DNA from: Caryophanales bacterium
Lineage (GTDB): Bacteria; Bacillota_I; Bacilli_A; RFN20; CAG-826
Assembly (NCBI GenBank): GCA_016280685.1
Contig: JAEEHE010000114.1
Location: 1-8,488 of the forward strand
Length of the DNA stretch: 8,488 bases
Direction of reading: 5' to 3'
Shown here: in pieces, positions 1-7,096 of the stretch
Position numbering within the stretch: the first letter of the stretch is position 1
Layout: every line of letters starts with the position of its first letter
Made by a program: the position numbers and the translations under genes
The notes under the pieces: generated by a model
Seen by the model: the letters and a program-made list of their open reading frames with translations, nothing else
Database searches by the model: none
Told to the model about the DNA's origin: nothing

Positions 1-1592
1 ATTATCCTTGGTTAATTTTCATCTTCTTTATCATCACGATGATTCCTGTAGCCTTGGGTGGAATCCTCTCTATTCCTTATATGTATATCCTGACATTTTT
101 AAAGAAATCTCAGTATATCCAAGGTATTTTAGCGATTTTAGGCTTAACTACTCTATCGGTTTTATTATTTATCGGATTAACCAAAATCCCTGCTGATCTA
201 CAGATTGCTTCTAACTGGTCATCCCAATATTATCCCAATATCATTAATGCCTGTAATAAAGTAGAAGATTATTCTGGACCACTATATTATTTAGCGGCGT
301 TAATCTTTGGTTATCGTGGGCATATCTACACTCCCAGTCCGAAACAACTGCCGATTGTTAATCAATATACTGCTATCATCCTTCTTATTGTAATAGCGAT
401 AATTATTATCTCTTTACTCATCTCCTACTTCTTAGCGAGACCATTATTCTTCAAGATGGCCACTAAACCATTTGAATATCAAAAGAAGATTATCAATCAC
501 AACTTCAAAATCAATTTAGATAAAGAGAATATTTATGAGAGAGCCTTTAGACCTAAACTCGAATATCCTATCTCTAAGAAAGATGAAGAAGGTATCGTTA
601 ATAAACTATCTCGATTGTTACGTGTCGTAAATAAAGAAGAGAAACTCTTCTTAAGAACGAAGATTAATACGAAGAGAGTTTTAAGATTCTTAAATAAATA
701 TGCGAAGAATTTAACATTTGAAGAAGTTAATGTGAAAGATATCCCTGATTTTGGCTATATCATTCAAATTAGAAACGGTGTTCCTTTCTTAGTGTTAGTC
801 AAAGGTGTGAAAGGTAATGTTGCTCACTGTTATGACCCGAACCATTTAAGCGCGAAAAACCATCGTTATGGTTCCTTTATTACCACCTTCGTTAAAGAGA
901 TTCTATTAGATATCAGAACCCCCGGTATCATCGTCTCTCACTTTATGTTGTTTATTATCACTCCATTAGCAATTGCTTCTTTAAACGCCATCTTTAGAGC
1001 GATTAATGCTTCCTTTAAAGGAATGGTATTTACCGTCATGTTCAATGTTTTGATTGTTTTGCTAATCACTTTAGCGAGCAATGTCTCGATGGCGAGCATC
1101 TATTCTAGAGAAGGTAATACTTCCTATATGTTAAAAGCCGCACCGGTTAATTATATGCGCTCCTTAACATCGAAATTAATAATCCGTGTCATTATTGTCA
1201 CCGGTTCCTTAGTGTTGACTTCTTTTGTCTATCACTACTACTCACCTGTCACCTATCTCCGTGTCGATTTATTATTTTTTACATTCTGGTTCGTTTATTT
1301 AGGACATCTCTTATGGTCCGCAGAATTAGACTTTATGAACCCGCAAGATCGCCTTTATTCCGAGGTGGGTGTCAATGTCAATAATCCTAACGAAACCATA
1401 TCCGCGATATTAACTTTTATCATTGCTCTAGCGATGATGGGATTAACATATTTCTTTGTTGACAAAGAAGTTAGTTTATCATTTATCAAATTAATGATTA
1501 TCGCGGGATTATTCTTCTTATGTCGTCTCGGATTATTTATTATGAGAATATTAGGCTATGGCACATCTCGCGCGGAAAGGAGGGACAATTAA
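1..1592 (+). CDS. ABC-2-type exporter permease, 5' end cut by window edge
   Basis: The frame is open from base 3 and has no stop before 1590-1592, so the gene begins upstream; the ATG at 39 is probably internal. Counting from that ATG, hydrophobic segments lie near residues 1-20, 29-48, 111-133, 297-320, 329-352, 381-400, 410-426, 455-474 and 483-504, giving a polytopic membrane protein. A cytosolic-looking stretch of about 140 residues (about 138-285) splits them. Residues 355-380, with SREG followed by LKAAPVNYMRSLTSKL, match the conserved loop of large ABC exporter permeases of the ABC_tran_2 kind, where a Ser-Arg-Glu-Gly is followed by a Leu-Lys-x-x-Pro-[IV] and a Ser-Lys-Leu. Residues 286-296, ending in DIRTPG, match the region that precedes the second membrane half in that family. 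The substrate is unknown. The ATP-binding subunit is expected upstream, outside the window. The next gene starts 3 nt after the stop, so the two are likely cotranscribed. Family assignment is by eye; it could be another ABC-2 permease subfamily. Confidence 0.72.
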   Translation, partial: YPWLIFIFFIITMIPVALGGILSIPYMYILTFLKKSQYIQGILAILGLTTLSVLLFIGLTKIPADLQIASNWSSQYYPNIINACNKVEDYSGPLYYLAALIFGYRGHIYTPSPKQLPIVNQYTAIILLIVIAIIIISLLISYFLARPLFFKMATKPFEYQKKIINHNFKINLDKENIYERAFRPKLEYPISKKDEEGIVNKLSRLLRVVNKEEKLFLRTKINTKRVLRFLNKYAKNLTFEEVNVKDIPDFGYIIQIRNGVPFLVLVKGVKGNVAHCYDPNHLSAKNHRYGSFITTFVKEILLDIRTPGIIVSHFMLFIITPLAIASLNAIFRAINASFKGMVFTVMFNVLIVLLITLASNVSMASIYSREGNTSYMLKAAPVNYMRSLTSKLIIRVIIVTGSLVLTSFVYHYYSPVTYLRVDLLFFTFWFVYLGHLLWSAELDFMNPQDRLYSEVGVNVNNPNETISAILTFIIALAMMGLTYFFVDKEVSLSFIKLMIIAGLFFLCRLGLFIMRILGYGTSRAERRDN

Positions 1593-1595
1593 TAT

Positions 1596-2213
1596 ATGAA
1601 AAAAGCTTTAATCGCGATTATTTCAGCAATCTATGTCGTCGCTATTATCATCGTGTCCTTCTTAGGAGCGAAGAGTGAAATCTCTAACCGCGTGGTCTAT
1701 GCACAAGAAATTGTCTTATTAAACGAAGATGTTTTCCGCGAGAATTTACCGAAGATTGAAAACAATATCATCATCGATGTCTATAAGAGACCAGAAGAGA
1801 GTGAGATTAATCCGGAAACTGGTGTCGGTCCTTCCACTTCCACTTCTGGAGTGAAAACCCGTAATATCAACTGGAATTATAACTGGGATGAAGAAAAAGG
1901 CGCTTTCCAAAGCCAACGTGACTATGCGATATTCATCACCGATTTTAACTTCTTATATGATCAAATGGGGAAGATGCTACAAGTGAAAACGAGTATTAAA
2001 CCCGATAACACTACAAAGAAAGATTTATCTTATAAATTAAGTGGTGCTGATAAAGTATTAGAAAGCGTCACTATTAATGATAACGGAGAAATCACCTTTA
2101 AAAAGAACTGGTCCAGCAGTGCTTTTACCGATTTTGATGTCTTTGTAGAAACTCAAGATTTATCCGGTGTAGAAATCGACGTTTTAATCAAGGTCAGAAA
2201 ATACGAATTATAA
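1596..2213 (+). CDS. Membrane-anchored small protein with probable Ig-like domain
   Basis: This 205-residue protein is not a family I can name. Residues 1-3 are MKK and residues 4-24 form one strongly hydrophobic helix with no Cys after it, so it is an uncleaved anchor or a signal peptide, and the rest should face outside. Residues 62-90 are Pro/Ser/Thr-rich and look like a linker. Residues 146-202 (ending SGVEIDVLIKVRK, with a DNGEITF turn) read like a divergent bacterial Ig-like (BIG_2-type) beta-sandwich. That reading rests on pattern only. The start is supported by a strong AGGAGG at 1578-1583, although the 12-nt gap to the ATG is longer than usual. The ribosome binding site lies inside the end of the permease gene and only 3 nt separate the genes, so this is probably an accessory extracytoplasmic partner of that exporter. 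The stop is TAA. Confidence 0.75.
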   Translation: MKKALIAIISAIYVVAIIIVSFLGAKSEISNRVVYAQEIVLLNEDVFRENLPKIENNIIIDVYKRPEESEINPETGVGPSTSTSGVKTRNINWNYNWDEEKGAFQSQRDYAIFITDFNFLYDQMGKMLQVKTSIKPDNTTKKDLSYKLSGADKVLESVTINDNGEITFKKNWSSSAFTDFDVFVETQDLSGVEIDVLIKVRKYEL

Positions 2214-2269
2214 GATTGTGACAAAACATTACTAATGTAAAGACAATAAAAAAACTTATCAAAACAAAG

Positions 2270-2302
2270 AAAGAGGGGTTATAACAAAAAAGCCTCTCTT
2301 TT
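2270..2302 (+). terminator. Probable weak intrinsic terminator of the exporter operon
   Basis: The arm AAAGAGGGG at 2270-2278 pairs with CCTCTCTTT at 2293-2301. This gives 9 pairs, one of them G-T, around a 14-nt A-rich loop. The downstream T-run is short (TTTTCT including the arm), so termination may be leaky. Its position, 57 nt after the preceding stop codon and just before a promoter for the next gene, fits an operon end. Confidence 0.5.
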
Positions 2303-2315
2303 CTAAATAATAGTG

Positions 2316-2344
2316 ATGACTTATTATTAGAAATGGGGTATAGT
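2316..2344 (+). promoter_or_regulatory. Sigma-70/SigA-type promoter of the large lipoprotein gene
   Basis: A -35 box ATGACT (2316-2321, 4 of 6 matches to TTGACA) is followed by a 17-nt spacer and a -10 box TATAGT (2339-2344, 5 of 6 matches to TATAAT). The predicted transcript start is near 2351. The placement after a terminator-like hairpin and before a gene with its own ribosome binding site supports the call. It is a prediction from consensus only. Confidence 0.55.
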
Positions 2345-2346
2345 TA

Positions 2347-2392
2347 TAAAACTGACGACTAAATCGTTGTTAGTTTTAGGCAAAATGCCTAA
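2347..2392 (+). promoter_or_regulatory. 5' leader with two overlapping hairpins
   Basis: Hairpin A pairs 2347-2359 with 2366-2378 (13 continuous pairs, two of them G-T, 6-nt loop). Hairpin B pairs TTAGGCA at 2376-2382 with TGCCTAA at 2386-2392 (7 pairs, 3-nt AAA loop). They share bases 2376-2378, so the full versions cannot form together. If transcription starts near 2351, hairpin A (9 pairs, 2351-2359 with 2366-2374) begins at the first nucleotide of the mRNA. Such 5'-terminal stems are known to protect Firmicutes mRNAs against decay. Hairpin B ends 7 nt before the AAGGAG ribosome binding site at 2400-2405 and leaves it free. A mRNA stabiliser is the simplest reading. There is no good T-run for an attenuator. 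Confidence 0.5.
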
Positions 2393-2411
2393 TTAATATA
2401 AGGAGTTAATT

Positions 2412-4934
2412 ATGAAAAGAAACAAAATTATTCTCGGAATGACTGCCTTACTTGTCTTCACTTCTTTAGTGGGATGCAAATCCAATAATGAAGGTGGCAA
2501 TAAGAGCTCTTCCGAAGTAGAAGTTATTCATGTCTCATCAGTCGCTGTTTCTCCTGCAAGAGCGTCTATCTATTTAAATGACGAACATCCTAGCATTCAA
2601 CTCGAAGCTGTTGTTCTTCCCGAAAACGCAGCGAACAAGAAAGTCACTTGGACTTCTTCTGATGAAACAATCGCCACAGTTAGCGAAGAAGGTTTAGTGA
2701 CTGGTTTAAAACAAGGCAAAGCCACTATTACTGCGACTAGTGAAGATGGTCAAAAAACCGGTACATCTAATATCACTGTCAAAGTTGATAGAACGCAAGA
2801 TGCTACGATCGACCAATTAAACAAGCCATCATTCTATGCGCGTTATGAAAGAAATACCGCTACATTAGATGATGTTAGTAGAATCTCCACTAACGCCAAT
2901 CCTGACAGAACCACTTATTATCAAAACGAAGTGGGTACCAAAGACTTCTATAAAGTCGGTAATCAAAATGATTTCCGTGCGCAAGTCACTGGTAAAGTCA
3001 CCGATGAAGATGGTGTTGATACCACAGTTACCAACCCCTTCACTAAGATTCAAGTAGAATTATTTGATGAAACAGAAGGAAAATATAACGTTTTAGAAGA
3101 AGAAGCGACATATGTCTCTATCTCCCCCAGCCACAACAGCTACAAATTTACCGAAGCTGCCGCTGGAAAGAGATTCAGAATCACCATCAGTGTTGATGAA
3201 ACTATGTACGCACAAGTCAGTGAAGAATGTTCTAATGTCGTGATGGAACTCGAAGTCTTCGATGGATATAACGTCTATTCTAAAGAAGAACTATCTTTAT
3301 TCGATAATGAACAAAACGATATTTGGAGAGAAGTCAAAGCGGCTAACGGCATTGATAATGTTACCGCTCATGGTTTAGCTTTACATAGCAGTTTCACTAT
3401 TGAAAATAGTGATATTCCATCACAACTCAAATACAGCCAAGCTGAAGTCGATGCTTGGGCGCAAGCATTCCCTAATGACCTCGCTAACTGGGTAGCAGCA
3501 AAAACCGCTAATAGACCAGAAGGTAGCGAAGAAGTCTTCGGTAAAGAAACAATCGTTGATTCCGTGAAAGACTGGTCCACATTATTCTTACGTAGAACTA
3601 GTGCCGATGAAGACTTTGCCTTCGAAGGTAACTACTTCACTCTCGATGTTAAAGGCGTTAAACAAATCTACGCTTTCGGTTCTCGTGCCCTTCAAGAAGG
3701 CAACGTCTTTAGATCCTATGAACCAGAAGGTTTAATGGGCTGTAATGGCAGCCACGGTCAAATCTTCGGCCTTAATACTGACCTCGATGATTGCGGTGGC
3801 GGTGTTGTGCAAATTAGAAACATGACCGTTATCGGTAATGGTGAAAGAAGTGATAACGATAACTACTTAGGTGGTTTAATCGGATTCAAAACTAAATCAG
3901 TTGATTTATTATTCCAAAACGTCATCTCTTCTAAAACATTCATCACTTTCTTAACTGAAAACGAAGATGAAAATAATGAAGCGATTACCAAGACCACATT
4001 CGATAGATGTAAGAACTTCGATTCTTATAACTCATTACTCTATATCTATGGTTCTGATCATAACGTCATCACCAACTCCTTCATGGTCGGTGCTGGTGGC
4101 GCGGTCGCCTTATTAGATGACTACAACGCTTGCAATAAAGATGACACATATGAAAGCTATCCAAAAGTCGATTGTTATAATGTTTTCTTCGAAAACTTAT
4201 TAACCGGTCTTGAACCTTGGTTCAGAAGTCACCAAGCCACTGGTTTAGTCCAATTAATGCAATTATTTGGTGCGCCAGATTATTGGTTAGGTAGAAATGC
4301 GATGAGTCATGGTCAACGCAAAACCTTACTCGCCACAAATAACGGTCAAAACTTCTTAGACTTAATCGCCATTATTATGACCACTGATGCTCCATTAGAT
4401 AACGATTTATTAGTTAAAGGTCGTATGATGGAAGGTCACTTCAATATTTATAATGATCCCGCTCTCACACAATTAGTAGCTGGATTAGATATGAGTAAGA
4501 TTAAAGTCAATGGCTTTAATGATTTACAAGGCATTGCGACTGAATGGGCTCAAGGCAACCCACTACCACTTTATAGAGCGATGGGTTACTTATCGAAACA
4601 ACAAGCGGTTATCGCCCAATCCTCCGCTGGTGGACATGGTATGCTCTATAGCGAAGATTATAAGAACGGTGTTATCGCTGGTTTAAACGATACTGATTAT
4701 CCAGAAGCCTTAAATGGTTACAAAGTTCCTGTCGCACAAGGTGTTGAACTCACTCCATGGCCATTCTATGATGGTACTAACGAAGTCGCTTATAACTTAG
4801 GTAGAAGTGATAACATGGATAAATTAGCCTCTGGCGAATATATGAATCTCTTCTTACAACCTGCTGCCCCAACAGATACTTCCTATATGGAATTTGTTGG
4901 TGCCTTCGCAAAATTACACACCTTTGGTGCTTAA
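2412..4934 (+). CDS. Large surface lipoprotein with BIG_2 domain and beta-helix-like region
   Basis: The 840-residue protein starts with a lipoprotein signal peptide: MKRNK, a hydrophobic core at 6-20, and the lipobox LVGC with lipidated Cys22. A Gly/Ser/Asn-rich linker (23-38) leads to a clear bacterial Ig-like BIG_2 domain at about 41-126 (SVAVSPA at the start, VTWTSSD at 78-84, IATVSEEGLVTGLKQGKATITATS at 87-110). Residues about 183-283 look like a second beta-sandwich ending in EVFDGYNVYSKEEL. From about 320 to 600 the pattern of short strands with stacked Asn/Gly turns (QIRNMTVIGNG, LFQNVISS, FDRCKNFDSYN, HNVITNSFMVGAGGAV) suggests a right-handed beta-helix. I do not recognise residues 600-840. 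AAGGAG at 2400-2405 lies 6 nt before the ATG and fixes the start. The gene has its own promoter and a strong terminator, so it is probably monocistronic. Its coding sequence is visibly richer in C-ending codons (ATC, GTC, TTC, AAC) than the minus-strand genes, consistent with high expression. Adhesion or glycan binding is possible but unproven; no catalytic motif is evident. Confidence 0.88.
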   Translation: MKRNKIILGMTALLVFTSLVGCKSNNEGGNKSSSEVEVIHVSSVAVSPARASIYLNDEHPSIQLEAVVLPENAANKKVTWTSSDETIATVSEEGLVTGLKQGKATITATSEDGQKTGTSNITVKVDRTQDATIDQLNKPSFYARYERNTATLDDVSRISTNANPDRTTYYQNEVGTKDFYKVGNQNDFRAQVTGKVTDEDGVDTTVTNPFTKIQVELFDETEGKYNVLEEEATYVSISPSHNSYKFTEAAAGKRFRITISVDETMYAQVSEECSNVVMELEVFDGYNVYSKEELSLFDNEQNDIWREVKAANGIDNVTAHGLALHSSFTIENSDIPSQLKYSQAEVDAWAQAFPNDLANWVAAKTANRPEGSEEVFGKETIVDSVKDWSTLFLRRTSADEDFAFEGNYFTLDVKGVKQIYAFGSRALQEGNVFRSYEPEGLMGCNGSHGQIFGLNTDLDDCGGGVVQIRNMTVIGNGERSDNDNYLGGLIGFKTKSVDLLFQNVISSKTFITFLTENEDENNEAITKTTFDRCKNFDSYNSLLYIYGSDHNVITNSFMVGAGGAVALLDDYNACNKDDTYESYPKVDCYNVFFENLLTGLEPWFRSHQATGLVQLMQLFGAPDYWLGRNAMSHGQRKTLLATNNGQNFLDLIAIIMTTDAPLDNDLLVKGRMMEGHFNIYNDPALTQLVAGLDMSKIKVNGFNDLQGIATEWAQGNPLPLYRAMGYLSKQQAVIAQSSAGGHGMLYSEDYKNGVIAGLNDTDYPEALNGYKVPVAQGVELTPWPFYDGTNEVAYNLGRSDNMDKLASGEYMNLFLQPAAPTDTSYMEFVGAFAKLHTFGA

Positions 4935-4946
4935 TTAAAGCAAAAC

Positions 4947-4976
4947 AAAAGAAGTCGTAATTCGACTTCTTTTTTT
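4947..4976. terminator. Strong bidirectional intrinsic terminator
   Basis: The arm at 4947-4957 pairs with 4963-4973 in 11 continuous pairs, including AGAAGTCG with CGACTTCT, around a 5-nt loop TAATT. On the + strand a run of seven T follows (4970-4976). On the - strand the stem is followed by TTTTGTTTTG. It lies between the convergent ends of the large lipoprotein gene (4934) and the desulfoferrodoxin gene (4994), so it can end transcription from both sides. Confidence 0.92.
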
Positions 4977-4993
4977 GCGCTTATAATATAAGA

Positions 4994-5368
4994 CTATTCG
5001 GATTTGAATAAGCTATGGAGATTGCAATACGCATAAGCAGCGATGACTTTTTCTCCATCTAACAAAGCGAATTCCGCTTTTGGGGCTTCATTAGGCTTTA
5101 ATTGTTTTCTTTGATTGCCTTTATTGGTTTCTAAAGCGATCCATTCGATGTAATGAGCTTCTGTCATAGGATGAGCAACACTACCGACTTCCACGATGAC
5201 ATGATTACCTTCCACTTTGACGACTGGAACATGTTTTTCATGGGCACCATCAGAGGTGTTAGGAACGATTTCTTTCATCGCTTCACCACAGCATTTTGTG
5301 GGACAAGAGGAACAATCGTTGACTAAGGCCACGATTTTTCCACAAACTTCGCATCTTAAAAATTTCAT
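4994..5368 (-). CDS. dfx: Desulfoferrodoxin (superoxide reductase, two-iron type)
   Basis: The protein reduces superoxide to hydrogen peroxide in the cytosol, using rubredoxin-type electron donors, and protects anaerobes from oxygen. The 124 residues contain both iron sites of the class I enzyme. The N-terminal desulforedoxin-like centre has C6-x2-C9 and C26-C27. The catalytic Fe(His)4Cys site has H46 within EKHVP, where K45 and E44 are the conserved active-site Lys and Glu, then H66 in AHPM, H72 in EAHYIEW, and C115 and H118 in CNLH. Length matches the family. An extra C19-x2-C22 pair lies inside centre I, and the C9-C26 spacing is one residue longer than the usual x15. A ribosome binding site AGAAGGA (complement of 5378-5384) lies 9 nt before the ATG. 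The gene follows the CotH-type gene by 69 nt on the same strand with no clear terminator between, so it may be partly cotranscribed with it. No promoter of its own could be fixed. The stop is TAG. Confidence 0.96.
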   Translation of the reverse strand: MKFLRCEVCGKIVALVNDCSSCPTKCCGEAMKEIVPNTSDGAHEKHVPVVKVEGNHVIVEVGSVAHPMTEAHYIEWIALETNKGNQRKQLKPNEAPKAEFALLDGEKVIAAYAYCNLHSLFKSE

Positions 5369-5420
5369 TGTTTATTTTCCTTCTTTGTATCTATCTTAAG
5401 AAAACCATATTTATATATTT

Positions 5421-5447
5421 AATGCAAGTGATTTGCGTTATAAATCA
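5421..5447. repeat. Two overlapping short dyads ahead of dfx
   Basis: Arms TGATTT (5429-5434) and AAATCA (5442-5447) form a 6-bp dyad with a 7-nt centre. AATGCAA (5421-5427) and TTGCGTT (5433-5439) form a 7-bp imperfect dyad. They overlap the last codons and stop of the CotH-type gene and lie 53-79 nt upstream of the dfx start. They could be an operator for a stress regulator or only chance in AT-rich sequence. The bases do not match a PerR or Fur box well. Confidence 0.2.
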
Positions 5448-7096
5448 TTTAAGAAAGAAACCATGTGTTCTTTTCTTAACTGATAAAATTCTTTGATTTT
5501 ATCAATCTCACTTAATAGATATTGTTCATTATAATTCTTATTCACAAACCTTTGATAGTTCTTCACCATCGCTTTTTTGATATCTAAAACTCGATTATCT
5601 AGATACTTATTTACATTATTAGGAGAGAATGTCTCGGATATATCATCTTTGATGAATGAGATAAATTTCTGTTTGAATGTATTATTCTCTAATAATTTAG
5701 AAAGTAATAATCCTAAGATACAACGATCATCTAAAGGACCATATTTCCAGTGATTAGTGTTGAGAAAGGGATTATGAGAAGGAGAGCATTTATAATCAAG
5801 CATATTAGAAGAATCATCCGTGTCATACATCATAAAATGCCACCTATTATCTTCTAAAGGATGATCACCACTGTTAATGCTTCTCCATAAGCGGACATTA
5901 TTACCGGGCCAATCGATATTACCGACATATAATTCCACACCCATATAGGAGATAAATTCATCGACATCGATATATTGGTTAATAAGTTGATAATCCGCAT
6001 CAGTGATGAAATCATGATTAATTAAGAATTCTTTAAATTCTTCATATAAAGACATCGCTTCTTCAATTCCATCATCATATTCATCATTTTTGACAATGAT
6101 AATATTGTCTTTATCAATGTTATATTTCTCTTCGATATAAGAATCAGAAAATCTCTGTTGCAAATTATAGACACCCCAATATTCTCCATTTAAGAAGACA
6201 TTAACGGGGTAGGAGTTTTGATTATCAAAAGAATATTTATCAGATAATTCTTGAATTAAAGAATCGCGGCTTTTTGTGACAAAAGTATCGCGATATCCTC
6301 CACTTCTTAACATGCAGGTTTTTAATTTCTTCCCACCGAAAAATGGTTTTTCAAAACTATTAGTCCCACTATATTCTTTTCTCGCATAGAGATTAAAAGA
6401 TTTTTGATTAAAGGCGCGAGACCAACCTCCGTGAATTCTCACACCGATATCCTGATTAAAAGAATATTCTTTATTCTTATCGTAATAAGTAAGATGGGCT
6501 TCTCTTTCCCATTCCTTGCCGTGTTGGGTGTAATTAGCCTCATGCTCTTCGGGATAGGTAGTTTCTTCTGATTCATCAAAGATTTTACCTTTCACATATA
6601 TCCCTCTTTCATAATCGAAGAGATCATCATAATTCATCGAGAGATTCACTAGAGGCAAGTCATATCCTTCTTTATTCTGATAATTAATAAAATAATTCTT
6701 TTCGATAACTTCCGTTTCTATTCCTTCTTTATTAATCGCGATAGCTTTGATGTTATAGCATTTATCGATTTTCATCTCCGGATAATAAACATCGAGATTG
6801 GAGATATTTTGTACCATCGATATATGGTTAGAAGCACCACTATTATCTATAAGATAAATGCCATTATTATAGCGAAGAGAATCTCTTGTCGGTCTACTAC
6901 CATCTAAGGTGTAATAAATCTCGTAATCAGAAGATGATTGAATCTTTAAATTAATCGGAGAATCATAAAAACCACTCTCATAGGAAAATAGAGGCGTTGG
7001 GTCTTTAATATCTTCCTCCTTCTTATGTTCAGGAACATTTTTACAAGAGGAGAGAAGAATAATGGAAATGATTGTTAATAAATATCGCTGCTTCAT
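5438..7096 (-). CDS. CotH-family kinase lipoprotein with chitobiase-like N-terminal domain
   Basis: CotH proteins are atypical kinases; B. subtilis CotH phosphorylates spore coat proteins, and many non-spore CotH lipoproteins occur near exopolysaccharide genes. This 552-residue protein has a short signal peptide with lipobox LSSC (Cys18), so it should sit outside on the membrane. Residues about 36-135 resemble the small beta-sandwich found at chitobiase C-termini (GFYDSPINLKI, then EIYYTLDGSRPT at 59-70). The CotH domain runs from about 147 to 480: RIHGGWSRAFNQKSFNLYAR at 220-239, LRSGGYRD at 263-270, RDSLIQEL at 277-284, the YPVNVFLNGEYWGVYNLQQR block at 296-315, NIDWPGNN at 393-400 and HFMMYDTDDS at 420-429. 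D395 and D425 are the likely catalytic and metal-binding Asp. Where relatives usually have Glu in the VYNLxE motif, this protein has Gln314. The start ATG (7096-7094) overlaps the upstream gene's stop as TAATG, with GAGGG at 7105-7101, so translation is probably coupled. It is a sporulation gene only if the host sporulates; nothing here shows that. Confidence 0.9.
   Translation of the reverse strand: MKQRYLLTIISIILLSSCKNVPEHKKEEDIKDPTPLFSYESGFYDSPINLKIQSSSDYEIYYTLDGSRPTRDSLRYNNGIYLIDNSGASNHISMVQNISNLDVYYPEMKIDKCYNIKAIAINKEGIETEVIEKNYFINYQNKEGYDLPLVNLSMNYDDLFDYERGIYVKGKIFDESEETTYPEEHEANYTQHGKEWEREAHLTYYDKNKEYSFNQDIGVRIHGGWSRAFNQKSFNLYARKEYSGTNSFEKPFFGGKKLKTCMLRSGGYRDTFVTKSRDSLIQELSDKYSFDNQNSYPVNVFLNGEYWGVYNLQQRFSDSYIEEKYNIDKDNIIIVKNDEYDDGIEEAMSLYEEFKEFLINHDFITDADYQLINQYIDVDEFISYMGVELYVGNIDWPGNNVRLWRSINSGDHPLEDNRWHFMMYDTDDSSNMLDYKCSPSHNPFLNTNHWKYGPLDDRCILGLLLSKLLENNTFKQKFISFIKDDISETFSPNNVNKYLDNRVLDIKKAMVKNYQRFVNKNYNEQYLLSEIDKIKEFYQLRKEHMVSFLNDL

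Noticed and set aside
8..196. Short + strand open frame of 62 codons
   Set aside because: It lies in another frame over the permease gene, has no ribosome binding site, and its translation has no family character.
2865..3057. Two short open frames, one on each strand
   Set aside because: Both sit inside the large lipoprotein gene, whose reading frame is strongly supported; they are shadows.
3368..3580. - strand open frame of 70 codons
   Set aside because: It is a shadow inside the large lipoprotein gene with no ribosome binding site.
5217..5399. + strand open frame opposite the desulfoferrodoxin gene
   Set aside because: It is antisense to a well-supported gene that keeps all iron ligands and has no start signals of its own.
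5386..5437. Possible dfx promoter (TTGCAT at complement of 5422-5427, TATATA nearby) or PerR box
   Set aside because: No -10 box lies at proper spacing from TTGCAT, and the AT-rich dyads do not match the TTATAAT-N-ATTATAA PerR consensus.
5438..7096. Sporulation role for the CotH-type protein
   Set aside because: It has a lipoprotein signal and an extra N-terminal domain, and no sporulation gene is nearby; the CotH fold alone does not imply spores.
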